Numbered from the stretch's first letter, positions 1 through 7,268 are shown. The stretch: DNA of 11,028 bases from Halanaerobiales bacterium (GCA_016278415.1 JADQBV010000203.1:1-11028), one strand, 5' to 3'. Translations and numbers: made by a program. The notes: generated from the sequence alone by a model not told the origin.

Positions 1-1106
1 TTAATTATTAGAAAACCACCATTCGCCCTATGGATAGCTCCACTCTTAATCATAGAAAAATCAGTAGTAATAGTCCCAAATTGACTTTTCCCTTCAATTT
101 TACCAAACAAGTTATAATATGTTGGATTTGACTCGACAATCACCGGTGCTCCCTTAGTTTCCTTGTTATTGACAAGTAAATTTACTTTATATCTGTTATA
201 AAATGATTCATCATTTCCCTGTGGAAAAGCCATAAGAAATTTATTATCTTCTTTTTTATCATTAAACTTATCTAGATTTTCAATAATATCCTCTTTTAAA
301 TCCTCAAGATAATCTATAACTTCATTACAACACTTATATTTATCTTTAAGGTTTTCAAATATTGGTTTCAGAATTGATAGTCCAAACTCTTTATCTAGTT
401 CTTCTAATTGAGTCTGTGTTTCTAATCGTATATTTCTAATAACTCGCCTCAATTGTTCTATTTTCTTCTGTATTTCCAGATTTTTATCCATAATGGCTTT
501 TTTCTTTTCTTCTGGTAAATCATTAAATTCCTCTTTCTTTATTGCTTTACCATCTTCATTTATTGGAACAGGTGTGGGCATAGTTTCCTGTCCAGAGTGT
601 TGAAGTATAAAGTTATCTTCTTCGATTTCTTTTTCCAGTTTTCCTATAAGTTTATTAGATTCATCCTGAAAATCACTTAGAATATTACTTCTTTTCTTTT
701 CATGTTCATCACTTTCAAAGGCCTTTGGTATCTCTTCCCGCAACTCCTCAATTAGATTCTCCATATCATTACAGAGCATTTCACCAGTGCCAGTAGGAAG
801 AACAAGAACATTAGGTTTAGAATTTTCTTTAAAGTTATATACATAACAAAGGTCAGATGGAATCCCCATATCTTTTGCTTTTTGCTTAGCAATAGTTTTT
901 GCATAGGTAGTTTTTCCCGTACCAGTAATGCCTGATATGAATATGTTATAACCACCCTGTTTTACCCTTAATCCCAGTTCAACAGCATCTACAGCTCTCT
1001 GTTGACCAATAATACCTTCTTCAAAAGGATCAATCTCCTCAGTAGTGTTGAAATCAAATAATTCTGGGTCACATTTTTGCTTTAACTCATCTAAAGTCAG
1101 TTTCAT
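1..1106 (-). CDS. Lon-like ATP-dependent protease (COG1067 type), N-terminal part, cut by window edge
   Basis: The frame is open from ATG at 1106 to the left edge (368 codons seen), so the gene is incomplete at its 3' end. Residues 59-66 form a Walker A loop (GITGTGKT) after a short N-terminal lead. Residues about 130-240 are very rich in Glu/Lys and look like the long coiled-coil insertion that splits the AAA domain in this family. The last visible residues, NPTYYNLFGKIEG then HRANGGFLII, match the conserved stretch around Walker B in Lon-like proteases (LonB/LonC relatives). The Ser-Lys proteolytic domain would lie outside the window. A strong purine-rich ribosome binding site (AGGAGAGGAG, 1116-1125) sits about 9 bases upstream and fixes the start. 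Known role of the family: ATP-driven degradation of damaged or regulatory proteins in the cytoplasm. Family assignment is firm; the particular subfamily is not. Confidence 0.88.
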   Translation of the reverse strand, partial: MKLTLDELKQKCDPELFDFNTTEEIDPFEEGIIGQQRAVDAVELGLRVKQGGYNIFISGITGTGKTTYAKTIAKQKAKDMGIPSDLCYVYNFKENSKPNVLVLPTGTGEMLCNDMENLIEELREEIPKAFESDEHEKKRSNILSDFQDESNKLIGKLEKEIEEDNFILQHSGQETMPTPVPINEDGKAIKKEEFNDLPEEKKKAIMDKNLEIQKKIEQLRRVIRNIRLETQTQLEELDKEFGLSILKPIFENLKDKYKCCNEVIDYLEDLKEDIIENLDKFNDKKEDNKFLMAFPQGNDESFYNRYKVNLLVNNKETKGAPVIVESNPTYYNLFGKIEGKSQFGTITTDFSMIKSGAIHRANGGFLII

Positions 1107-1151
1107 ATATACTGTCTCCTCTCCTAAGTATATTAATTAATAGAGTTATTC

Positions 1152-1248
1152 GATTAATTATTTGCTGAATCATTCACTTAATTTTAATACTTAATAATTT
1201 ACTTGATTTTATACTTAATTGTATGATTAATCTATTACTTAATGTCTT
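1152..1248. repeat. Array of about eight 12-bp AT-rich repeats upstream of the Lon-like gene
   Basis: In the gap between the MscS stop and the Lon-like start, heptamers of the form ACTTAAT recur with a 12-base period. Exact copies begin at 1176, 1189, 1213 and 1237. ACTTGAT begins at 1201. Weaker copies (GATTAAT, GCTGAAT, GATTAAT; 5 of 7 matches) begin at 1152, 1164 and 1225. One step is 13 bases and the rest are 12. On the transcribed strand the motif reads ATTAAGT. It could be a multi-site regulator target or merely AT-rich tandem slippage. Confidence 0.6.
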
Positions 1249-1250
1249 CA

Positions 1251-2570
1251 CTAATTTTCTGAACTATTATTCTTTTCTCCATATATATCAATGTTTTCTT
1301 CGGCATCAGTTCTAATATGTAAATCCCTCTGTGGATATGGAATCTCTATATTATTTTCTTTAAATACATCCCATATCTTTAACAATACATCACTCTTTAT
1401 ATTAGCAATACCCTGGTCAGGGTCTGAAATCCAAAAACGAAAAATAAGATTAATTGAACTCTCTCCAAATTCATCTACAATACACCTTGGTTCAGGATCT
1501 TTATTAATTCTTTCAATGTCTTTTATAGAATCCTCTAATAAAGTAATAACCTCCCTCAAATCAGAGTTATAAGAAATACCAATTGTAACATCAATTCTTA
1601 CAAGCCGATCACTATATGACCAGTTGATTACTGTTTGTGTAATAAAATCTTCATTTGGTATCAAATATTCCTTTCCACCTCGAGTTATTAATGAAACGAA
1701 TCTAGTACCAAGAGAATTGATATAACCATAATTATCATTTATCTCAATAACATCTCCTGGCTTAACCGATCTATCCATTAATATAATAACACCACTGACA
1801 AAATTAGAAACAACCTTTTGTAGCCCAAAACCTAAACCTACACCAATTGTACCACCTAAAAAAGCAAATGCAGTTAGATCAATCCCTAAACTGCTCAATC
1901 CAATAAGACCAGCGATTATCATCAGCAAGATACGAACGAATTTTCTAATTAATATTTTTGCTGCAGGAGTCAAACTTTCTAATTTATTAATTCTAAGCTC
2001 AAATATATCGCTTAATTTGTCTGCAATATATATTAATATTGAAATTATAATTATACCATTTATTATAGTTAATACTGAAATTGTATAATCACCACTGCTA
2101 AATACAATTTCATTAAGATAACTTACTAACTCATTATAAACCCCTATAATCTTTAAAGCAGTTATTATCCAAACAAAGAAGGCTATAAAACGTGACATAA
2201 AATCACTTTGTATAAAGGACGAAATAATCTTAATTACAACCCAGGCATTTAATAAATGACCAACTGCCATTAAAAATTGATAGGGAAACTTAAGATTAAT
2301 GGCTAATAAAACATATAGCCATATTAGTGCTGCTCCTATTATCGGCCAAATTGAATTTACTAACTCTCTATTTAAATTCTCTTTTGAAATAAACTTAATA
2401 TATCCAACTAATTTACTTATTTTATCTTTTAATCCGTTCTTCTGAAAAGAACCAGATATAAAATATGAAATAATACCAATAAACAATAGAATAATTGTTT
2501 GTAATATGTATTGAGTTGTAAAGATATTTTTATATAGCCAATCTACTATATCTGTTAAGCTTAATTGCAA
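1251..2570 (-). CDS. MscS-family mechanosensitive ion channel
   Basis: About 439 residues. The N-terminal half is a series of hydrophobic helices (roughly five before the pore helix). The pore region reads FLGGTIGVGLGFGLQKVVSN, the Gly/Ala-rich TM3 type of MscS. It is followed by the beta domain (SGVIILMDRSVKPGDVIEI, then YLIPNEDF and NWSY) and the C-terminal alpha/beta domain ending near IPYPQRDLHI. The family forms heptameric inner-membrane channels that release solutes on hypo-osmotic shock. It is longer than E. coli MscS (286 residues) because of extra N-terminal helices, as in YnaI/YbdG-like members. A GTG at 2585 would put GGAGGAG inside the protein. That stretch (2577-2583) is an ideal ribosome binding site exactly 6 bases before TTG at 2570, so TTG is chosen as the start. 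The Lon-like gene lies 144 bp downstream. Confidence 0.9.
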   Translation of the reverse strand: MQLSLTDIVDWLYKNIFTTQYILQTIILLFIGIISYFISGSFQKNGLKDKISKLVGYIKFISKENLNRELVNSIWPIIGAALIWLYVLLAINLKFPYQFLMAVGHLLNAWVVIKIISSFIQSDFMSRFIAFFVWIITALKIIGVYNELVSYLNEIVFSSGDYTISVLTIINGIIIISILIYIADKLSDIFELRINKLESLTPAAKILIRKFVRILLMIIAGLIGLSSLGIDLTAFAFLGGTIGVGLGFGLQKVVSNFVSGVIILMDRSVKPGDVIEINDNYGYINSLGTRFVSLITRGGKEYLIPNEDFITQTVINWSYSDRLVRIDVTIGISYNSDLREVITLLEDSIKDIERINKDPEPRCIVDEFGESSINLIFRFWISDPDQGIANIKSDVLLKIWDVFKENNIEIPYPQRDLHIRTDAEENIDIYGEKNNSSEN

Positions 2571-2630
2571 TTTTAACTCCTCCACACTTAATCATTTAAT
2601 TATAATTGATACACTTATTTCCATATTTAT

Positions 2631-2659
2631 AATATATAACAAAGGGGTTTAAATAGCAA
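2631..2659 (-). promoter_or_regulatory. Candidate sigma-A-type promoter of the MscS gene
   Basis: On the minus strand TTGCTA (2654-2659) and TATATT (2631-2636) are separated by exactly 17 bases. The expected start point is roughly 50 bases upstream of the TTG start. Both boxes deviate from consensus and the region is AT-rich, so chance is possible. Confidence 0.4.
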
Positions 2660-2707
2660 ATAGTGACAATTTTACTTTATATATAATGGTACAGTGATAT
2701 TTTATGT

Positions 2708-2763
2708 TCTATATCTGTTCTGTCCATATCTAAGATGTCTATTTCTGTTCTGACTATAACTAA
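2708..2763. repeat. Two 26-bp direct repeats, possibly an IS21-like element end remnant
   Basis: Bases 2708-2733 and 2738-2763 match at 22 of 26 positions, offset by 30. They contain the strings TCTGTTCTGTCCA and AAGATGTCTATTTCTGTT. Repeated TGTCCA/AAGATGTC blocks are reminiscent of the multi-repeat termini of IS21-family elements. No transposase lies nearby. The rest of the 265-bp gap 2586-2850 holds only AT-rich sequence and the MscS promoter candidate. The IS link is from memory of such ends, not from a search. Confidence 0.35.
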
Positions 2764-2850
2764 ATCCAATGAATTAATTCAAACTCCAAAATCTGCTACT
2801 AATGATTTAACTAAATTTAGGGTATCACTATATAACGTTTATATCTTGCA

Positions 2851-3474
2851 TTATTTAAAAATAAATGAATTTAATATAAAACTGTAAACATCATTATTAT
2901 ATGGTGCAGTCGGAGAGTTTCCTACTGGGTAGTCTTGGTAACTTAATTCATATATCTTTCCATTTTTAGAAATATAATATGCTATTCTAGAGCTATCAAA
3001 AGCATAATAATTAATTTTAAATCCTTCTTCACCAGATAGTTTTACATTACTTATTCTATTTTTTACCATTTTACCCTCGTAAACCGGAATTCCTCCTATA
3101 GGGTCTTCATTTTCAATAGCTCCTTGCCATTTTTTTATATTTCTTTCTGTTGCCCATTGTTCTGCTGATAAGTTTTCAGGATTATCATATATTTCTATAT
3201 AGAAGGTATAAGAATTAATACTATTATTAGGAACATCTCCTGGACCATTAATATAAATTATATTATCTTCACTTAAATCTAAGGTAGCATTAGTTGGATA
3301 TAGAAACTTAAAATCTTCACTATCATAGATTTGAAGATTATTTTCTCCTAAATCAGTTTCAGTCCATAAACTTACTTCTTTAATATTATTACCAGTGTTT
3401 GAAGAAAGTTGACTTAAAAATAATGCTATCGATACTAACACGAGTATACTTATTAAGTATTGATTTTTTTTCAT
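2851..3474 (-). CDS. Membrane-anchored or secreted protein of unknown function
   Basis: 207 residues. The N-terminus is MKKNQ, then a hydrophobic stretch at about residues 6-22 (LISILVLVSIALFL), then a polar Ser/Asn-rich linker: a signal peptide or single N-terminal anchor. There is no Cys after it, so it is not an obvious lipoprotein. The rest is polar, with many Tyr/Asn/Asp residues, and is predicted extracytoplasmic. The phrase YDSEDFKFLYP near the start of the exported part resembles the opening of PsbP-like or other small bacterial exported domains, but I do not recognise a family with confidence. The start is chosen at 3474, not at an in-frame ATG at 3501, because CAGGAG lies 9 bases upstream and the ATG overlaps the hydrolase stop as ATGA (3471-3474), a classic sign of translational coupling. 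It was probably co-expressed with the hydrolase and may act with it outside the membrane. Confidence 0.75.
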   Translation of the reverse strand: MKKNQYLISILVLVSIALFLSQLSSNTGNNIKEVSLWTETDLGENNLQIYDSEDFKFLYPTNATLDLSEDNIIYINGPGDVPNNSINSYTFYIEIYDNPENLSAEQWATERNIKKWQGAIENEDPIGGIPVYEGKMVKNRISNVKLSGEEGFKINYYAFDSSRIAYYISKNGKIYELSYQDYPVGNSPTAPYNNDVYSFILNSFIFK

Positions 3475-4399
3475 AAAATACCACTCCTGTTTTTTAACCA
3501 TGTCAATACTTTTTTCCAGACTACTTCAGAAGTATGAGCTCCATGCCCACCATCTTCTATAATAAATTTTGTTTTATATGTGTTACTCCAATTACGGTAA
3601 ACTTCTTCACTACCAGAATGATCAACAAACTCATCTTTTTCCCCATAAATTAAAAATAAAGGGATTGTTGCATGTTTTGCATTTTCAATACTATCATCTA
3701 TAATTTTTTTAGCTTCAAACATATAACGCATACTATGTTTTCGAACTACTAATGGGTCATTTTCCTTTTTCTCTACTTCCTTTTTATCTAATGGGTGTTT
3801 TATATCATCAGCTGTAACAGATTTATTTGTTATTTCAGAAGAGTTGAAAATAAAATTAATAATATATTTTAGTTTAGTCCAGATTGATATTGATTCTTCT
3901 TCTAATCGACACATTGGATTAAGCAATATAACACCGGATAACTGTTCATTTAGATTAGAAGCTAATCTAATAATAATAGGACCACCAAGACTATGTCCTA
4001 TAAAAATATTGGTTTATCTGGATATTTATTTGTTATTTTTCTTATTAGAGACTTACTATCATTTATAATAATTTCAAAATCTTCAATATCGCCTCTTTTA
4101 CCTTCCGAATAACCCGTGCCTCTTTGATGTACAATATTCACTGCCAAATTTTCAGAAGATAATTTTTTTGAAAAATATTGAAAATCATTCCTGCCTCCTC
4201 CACCTAATCCTTGAAATACAATTAATATTCCCTCAATATTATTATTAGGAATAAAAGATTGGTAATATATTTTCTTACCATCTTCTGCCAACAAATAGTT
4301 AAAATCATTAGGTATATCTTTTAATTCAATTGCTTCGATAATTCCTACACTCAAAATTGAAATTATTAATATTATAAAAATCTTAATACTAGAATTCAA
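3471..4399 (-). pseudogene. Exported alpha/beta hydrolase (monoacylglycerol-lipase-like) with one frameshift
   Basis: Two reading frames together give one alpha/beta hydrolase of about 309 residues. The first (4399-3998) has a hydrophobic N-terminus (FIILIISILSVGII, residues 8-21), then FQGLGGGGRND (oxyanion region) and HQRGTGYSEG. It stops at TAG just after PDKPIFL. The second frame then gives FIGHSLGG with nucleophile Ser (about residue 137), GEKDEFVD with the acid Asp, and GGHGAH with the catalytic His. One extra T in the run of five (plus-strand A run 4002-4006) would restore the whole protein. Family role: hydrolysis of lipid or other esters, here outside the cytoplasmic membrane. The start is TTG at 4399 with AAAGGAG about 10 bases upstream. 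Either a recent mutation or a sequencing error. The downstream unknown gene is translationally coupled to it. Confidence 0.85.
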
Positions 4400-4431
4400 C
4401 TTTCAATCTCTCCTTTCAATTTTTTAACCAG

Positions 4432-4567
4432 TTAAGCATATGATAAATTATACACAGATTGCTCCAATGATTTCTCAATTATTATTAAAGCTTCTTCTTC
4501 ATATTTCTTCTTTCTCAAGATTTTTTATCACTTCTATAACATCATCTGGTTACCAAACTAAAGACAT
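4432..4567 (-). pseudogene. Decayed small ORF (about 45 codons), one stop and one frameshift
   Basis: An AAGGGG ribosome binding site precedes ATG at 4567. The frame reads MSLVW, stop (TAA), then PDDVIEVIK. If one A is added to the run of six that follows, the frame continues as KILRKKKYEEEALIIIEK and ends NLSYA with a stop at 4432. The continuous hydrophilic helix-like reading on both sides of a single stop and a single homopolymer slip suggests a recently broken gene, 32 bases upstream of the hydrolase start. I do not recognise the family. A chance reading in AT-rich DNA cannot be excluded. Confidence 0.35.
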
Positions 4568-4653
4568 ATAATTTTCCCCTTGTTTATTAAACCTTATTAT
4601 TACCTAGGTCATTTTTATTTGAGATACTCTTTATTATTATACTTGTTAATTTA

Positions 4654-4705
4654 TAACGTCTCCGTATTGGCGAAGTTCATGAGTCTTAGTTTGACTTGGA
4701 TTGGG
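4654..4705 (-). repeat. Structured repeat element A (27-bp conserved box plus right box)
   Basis: Bases 4654-4680 match 10097-10123 at 24 of 27 positions. The shared core reads TAACGT, one variable base, TCCGTATTG, one variable base, CGAAGT, one variable base, CAT. About 16 bases later comes TTGGATTGGG (4696-4705), matching TGGATTTGGG in the other copy. Between them is unrelated sequence with a short inverted repeat (AGTC/GACT), and ATGAG (4679-4683) can pair with CTCAT (4706-4710). It begins about 20 bases after the stop of the DUF2007-like gene. The rest of the gap 4400-4725 holds the decayed small ORF. Confidence 0.6.
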
Positions 4706-4725
4706 CTCATATTTTAAGATTATCA

Positions 4726-4923
4726 TCATCTTAAATTTTTCAATATTTCGATAGCTTCTTCTGCATCCTTTTTAGAAACCATTATTTTTATAGGCTCAAT
4801 CATAGTCATATATCCAAGGAAGTTTTGTAATGTTTCATTTTTTACAAAGTACTTAATATCTGCATCATTCGACGACCACCCTGAAGAAAATTGGATGGAG
4901 TATAGCGTAATCTTAAATCCCAA
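4726..4923 (-). CDS. DUF2007-like small putative signal-transducing protein, possibly degenerate
   Basis: About 65 residues from TTG at 4923. The C-terminal two thirds (NDADIKYFVKNETLQNF, then IEPIKIMVSKKDAEEAIEIL) follows the pattern of the DUF2007 family: 'xxI.(Y/C)FVKNE...', a short variable loop, '(I)KIMV...D...A.EIL'. The function of that family is unknown. The N-terminal third, where the family begins with a tryptophan-containing strand, is unlike the family and lacks a good ribosome binding site. The same frame stays open upstream (KKGWTIVIL) into the end of the preceding acetyltransferase gene, 14 bases away, so the true start may lie in the overlap or the front may be damaged. Element A follows its stop. 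Confidence 0.45.
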   Translation of the reverse strand: MGFKITLYSIQFSSGWSSNDADIKYFVKNETLQNFLGYMTMIEPIKIMVSKKDAEEAIEILKNLR

Positions 4924-4937
4924 CTTATGTAATATGA

Positions 4938-5471
4938 CTATTGTCCAACCCTTTTTGCTAAAAAAATATCTGGTTTACCAATTCCATTTGCATCAGGTAA
5001 AACACCAACTACTTTATAGCCTAATTTTTGATAAAATTCATATGGATGGTGATTCTTATTTTCTATGTTTTTTAATTTGTTATATAAATTATCATAAAGA
5101 TCCACATTAGATAATGATGTACTATCATCTTCATCATCACTACCTAGCCATATTGTTACTCCACCTTTTTCTCTCACTTTTTCTTCAAATGCAGTTACTA
5201 AGCTGGTACTTAAACCATTTTGCCGGAACTTTTTATGTATAACTAAAGGATGCAATTCCCACACATTTCCACTATATTTTTTAATTCCACCAATCCAAGC
5301 AATAGTATTTCCTTCATTAATTACTGCTAAACTTATTCTGTCTTTCCCTAATGATTTATTTATATCTTCCTTCCATTTTCCTGGTTTGCTCTCTCCAAAA
5401 GCATCAATTGGTATCCTCTCAATGTCATTAATATCTTGATTATGATAAGGTTTTAAATTAATTACTTTCAT
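4938..5471 (-). CDS. AAC(6')-like aminoglycoside N-acetyltransferase (GNAT)
   Basis: 177 residues, the usual size. The C-terminal half carries the signature of the AAC(6') group: TIWLGSDDEDDSTSLS, then VDLYDNLYNKLKNI, HPYEFYQKLGY and PDANGIGKPDIFLAKR. The acetyl-CoA loop (FRQNGLSTSL, residues 82-91) is RxxGxS, with Ser-88 where Gly or Ala is usual. Family reaction: transfer of acetyl from acetyl-CoA to the 6' amino group of aminoglycosides, in the cytoplasm. Chromosomal relatives do not always confer resistance. The start is ATG at 5471 with AAGGAGG 4-5 bases upstream; the longer in-frame start at 5501 would place that site inside the protein. It stands alone behind a 151-bp structured gap. 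Substrate is inferred. Confidence 0.82.
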   Translation of the reverse strand: MKVINLKPYHNQDINDIERIPIDAFGESKPGKWKEDINKSLGKDRISLAVINEGNTIAWIGGIKKYSGNVWELHPLVIHKKFRQNGLSTSLVTAFEEKVREKGGVTIWLGSDDEDDSTSLSNVDLYDNLYNKLKNIENKNHHPYEFYQKLGYKVVGVLPDANGIGKPDIFLAKRVGQ

Positions 5472-5521
5472 GATTCCTCCTTTTGATATTGATCTTAACA
5501 ACGATAATACCTTATGAAAAT

Positions 5522-5619
5522 GACCCTCGAGTTACTTGTGCAGACGCATTGTTAAATACTATTGGTCGCTCGGTGTCTCAGATGCTACCATGATGCATTA
5601 GTTCAACTACACATAATGC
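5522..5619. other. Structured intergenic segment between two GNAT genes
   Basis: The gap 5472-5622 is less AT-rich than its surroundings and contains two nested inverted repeats. GACCCTCGAG (5522-5531) can pair with CTCGGTGTC (5569-5577) with one mismatch and one bulge. GCATTA (5595-5600) can pair with TAATGC (5614-5619). It starts directly after the stop of the upstream GNAT gene. It may be a terminator-like structure without a U-run, a mobile hairpin, or a leader for the AAC(6')-like gene. I see no ORF in it. Confidence 0.35.
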
Positions 5620-5622
5620 TTA

Positions 5623-6045
5623 TTAGGTGTGTGAAAATAATTTACATGGTATGGATAAAAACACATCATTATTAACCTTAAAGCCATTTTTTTCGTAATA
5701 AGTTGATATTTCTTCTGTTGTTTGAACTAACCATTCTGAGTTTGGGAAATGCTTAATGCAGCGTTTTACTAATTCTTTGCCAATTCCCTTATTTTGAAAT
5801 TCCGGTAAAACAAGTAAATCATAAATTATAGATCTAAACATTTTATCACTCAATACCCGCACTGCCCCAACCAAACATTCATTTTCCCATGCCGAGATTA
5901 CAAAAGTGGAATTAATAAACGGAATATTGTATTTCTTTATCATATGTGAGGTTTCTGAACCATCTGACCAATCTACAGACATAAATAATCTATGTAATTG
6001 TTCAGATGGTAAATCTTTTTTCCTGTCATTATAAATAATTCCCAT
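5623..6045 (-). CDS. GNAT family N-acetyltransferase, substrate unknown
   Basis: 140 residues, the normal size for a single-domain GNAT. Residues 45-90 run STFVISAWENECLVGAVRVL, then YDLLVLPEFQNKGIGKELV. This is the core strand plus the acetyl-CoA loop Q84-xx-G87-x-G89. The C-terminal part (WLVQTTEEISTYYEKNGF) is the typical helix and strand that close the fold. The family moves acetyl from acetyl-CoA to an amine on a small molecule, peptide or protein; nothing here fixes the substrate. The start at 6045 has GGGAGG about 9 bases upstream. It lies 49 bases downstream of a broken S66 peptidase gene, with which it may once have shared a transcript. Confidence 0.85.
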   Translation of the reverse strand: MGIIYNDRKKDLPSEQLHRLFMSVDWSDGSETSHMIKKYNIPFINSTFVISAWENECLVGAVRVLSDKMFRSIIYDLLVLPEFQNKGIGKELVKRCIKHFPNSEWLVQTTEEISTYYEKNGFKVNNDVFLSIPCKLFSHT

Positions 6046-6093
6046 ACTTTTCTTACCTCCCGTTAATATAAAAAATACTATCTGTCTAAGATT

Positions 6094-6338
6094 CTATTCA
6101 ATCCAATTATTTAAAATAATAACCTTTTTATTTGATGCATCTAATTCAATAGTAGAACCTATAGGTTCTACTTCTTTTATTTCAGGCATATATTCACTTT
6201 GCCATATACCAGTTCATGGTATTTAAATTACCACCTATAATTCTTACCTTCATTAATAGTAACCCAAGTAACTGTGGCTGGACTAGATGGAGAATAAAAT
6301 GCAATTGTATCTCCTCTTACTAATCGCTCTAGTTTCAT
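6094..6338 (-). pseudogene. S66 peptidase (MccF / LD-carboxypeptidase-like) with internal deletion
   Basis: From ATG at 6338 (GGGAG upstream) the frame gives MKLERLVRGDTIAFYSPSSP and then ATVT, the hallmark N-terminus of S66 peptidases (GDTI.fySPSSPAT). It leaves homology after about 24 residues and stops at 6228. After a short unrelated stretch, another frame gives MPEIKEVEPIGSTIELD and ends NNWIE at 6094. This resembles the C-terminal end of the same family (lPiG....lD...k.....iLe). The central 250 or so residues with the catalytic Ser-His-Glu are missing, so it is a deletion remnant. The family cleaves L,D-peptidoglycan bonds or, for MccF, microcin C-type adenylated compounds giving self-immunity. 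The N-terminal match is clear; the C-terminal match is weaker. This accounts for the gap 6046-6374. Confidence 0.65.
6151..6172. repeat. Perfect 22-bp palindrome inside the S66 remnant
   Basis: The arm AGTAGAACCTA is followed immediately by its exact reverse complement, with no loop. It falls in the reading frame of the C-terminal S66 fragment (the EPIGST stretch), so it may be coincidental coding sequence. As DNA it is a perfect dyad of regulator-site or cruciform size. Confidence 0.55.
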
Positions 6339-6374
6339 AACTATATTGCTCCCATCTATACTAGCATATTAATA

Positions 6375-7268
6375 TTATTCATTTATAATATTGTTAATAA
6401 CATAACTAATCCACTGACCAGGTTCTTTTGGTTTATCAAAATCTACCCAAGCTGTTTTCATATAAGATGTATCAGCCTGCCAAAATCCATCATCTCTTCG
6501 TTTCTGCCTTAAAACTTCTATAGCGTCATTACACCTTTCATCTCCAAGTAAGTCGTTTGCTTTAAGTAAAGATAAAATTTCAATAATATTTGTTCTATAT
6601 GTATATGGATAAAAATTGTTTATAATTGATGATTCTATTGGCTCTCCTGTAGAATGCTTTTTATACACTTCATGATTAAGTATGTATTCCAATCCTTGAC
6701 TTGATTTATTTTTAATTCCTTTTGATACATCGAATCTCTTTTTATACTCAGTAAGTGTAATCATGGATTTTACTATACCATAGAAACAAGGTGTTTTCTT
6801 CATGCAACCACCGTATTTTGTATGTAGGTTTTTTCCTGTCCATTTACAATTTTCTCCCCTATTAGTATTTTGATATTTTATTATCCAGTTTATTCCTGAG
6901 TCTATTAAATCTTTATTATCATAATTCATCTTCATAAGTATAGTGGTAATCATTGAGTTATGACAGGAAAGTAAACCATCTTTATCTCCGGTTAGAGAGA
7001 AACCTTCTTCAATATAAGATTTTTCTATGAGCATTTTAAGCCATTTTTTTACTTTGTCTAATGTATATGTATAGGGTATTTCTGATAGCTCTAATAAACG
7101 CCATTCATATGCTCTAAGACCAACAAAAGTCCTGGGGTTTTGTTTGGGTTCAGCCAGGAGCTTATTTATCAACTCAGATTCACTAAATATCTTTTTAGCT
7201 TCTCTTATACTTACGTCTATTCCTTTATCAAAATCTTTTTTCAATGTTAATGCTGAATCTATTTTCAT
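6375..7268 (-). CDS. Terpene cyclase/prenyltransferase-fold (alpha6/alpha6 barrel) protein, function unknown
   Basis: 297 residues, mostly helical. Residues 255-264 (QKRRDDGFWQ) resemble the QW motif (Q...DG.W) of squalene cyclase-like and prenyltransferase repeat proteins. Earlier blocks of paired helices (SGINWIIKYQNTN; QGLEYILNHEVY; NIIEILSLLKANDLLG) fit the same toroid fold. It is less than half the length of a squalene-hopene cyclase and I see no DxDD catalytic motif, so it is not a standard triterpene cyclase. Four Cys (102, 141, 155, 161) around CHNS and KYGGCMKKTPCF suggest a metal or disulfide site. The start is ATG at 7268 because AGAGGA lies 8 bases upstream; the earlier in-frame ATG at 7289 has no such site. 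It is 69 bases downstream of a GNAT gene and probably co-transcribed. Confidence 0.6.
   Translation of the reverse strand: MKIDSALTLKKDFDKGIDVSIREAKKIFSESELINKLLAEPKQNPRTFVGLRAYEWRLLELSEIPYTYTLDKVKKWLKMLIEKSYIEEGFSLTGDKDGLLSCHNSMITTILMKMNYDNKDLIDSGINWIIKYQNTNRGENCKWTGKNLHTKYGGCMKKTPCFYGIVKSMITLTEYKKRFDVSKGIKNKSSQGLEYILNHEVYKKHSTGEPIESSIINNFYPYTYRTNIIEILSLLKANDLLGDERCNDAIEVLRQKRRDDGFWQADTSYMKTAWVDFDKPKEPGQWISYVINNIINE

Noticed and set aside
752..955. A 67-codon minus-strand reading
   Set aside because: It lies in another frame inside the Lon-like gene, whose frame is open and clearly homologous.
1291..1572. Plus-strand ORF of 93 codons
   Set aside because: It is antisense to the conserved MscS C-terminal domain and has no recognisable protein features.
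4726..5471. AAC(6')-like gene and DUF2007-like ORF as one frameshifted protein
   Set aside because: The acetyltransferase ends naturally at KPDIFLAKR plus a few residues, the usual C-terminus of its family, so the following frame is a separate gene.
5551..5607. GTTAAAT and GTTCAAC as attC-type R boxes in the gap between the two GNAT genes
   Set aside because: Both fit the loose consensus, but their order is reversed relative to a single attC site on either strand, and such heptamers are common in AT-rich DNA.
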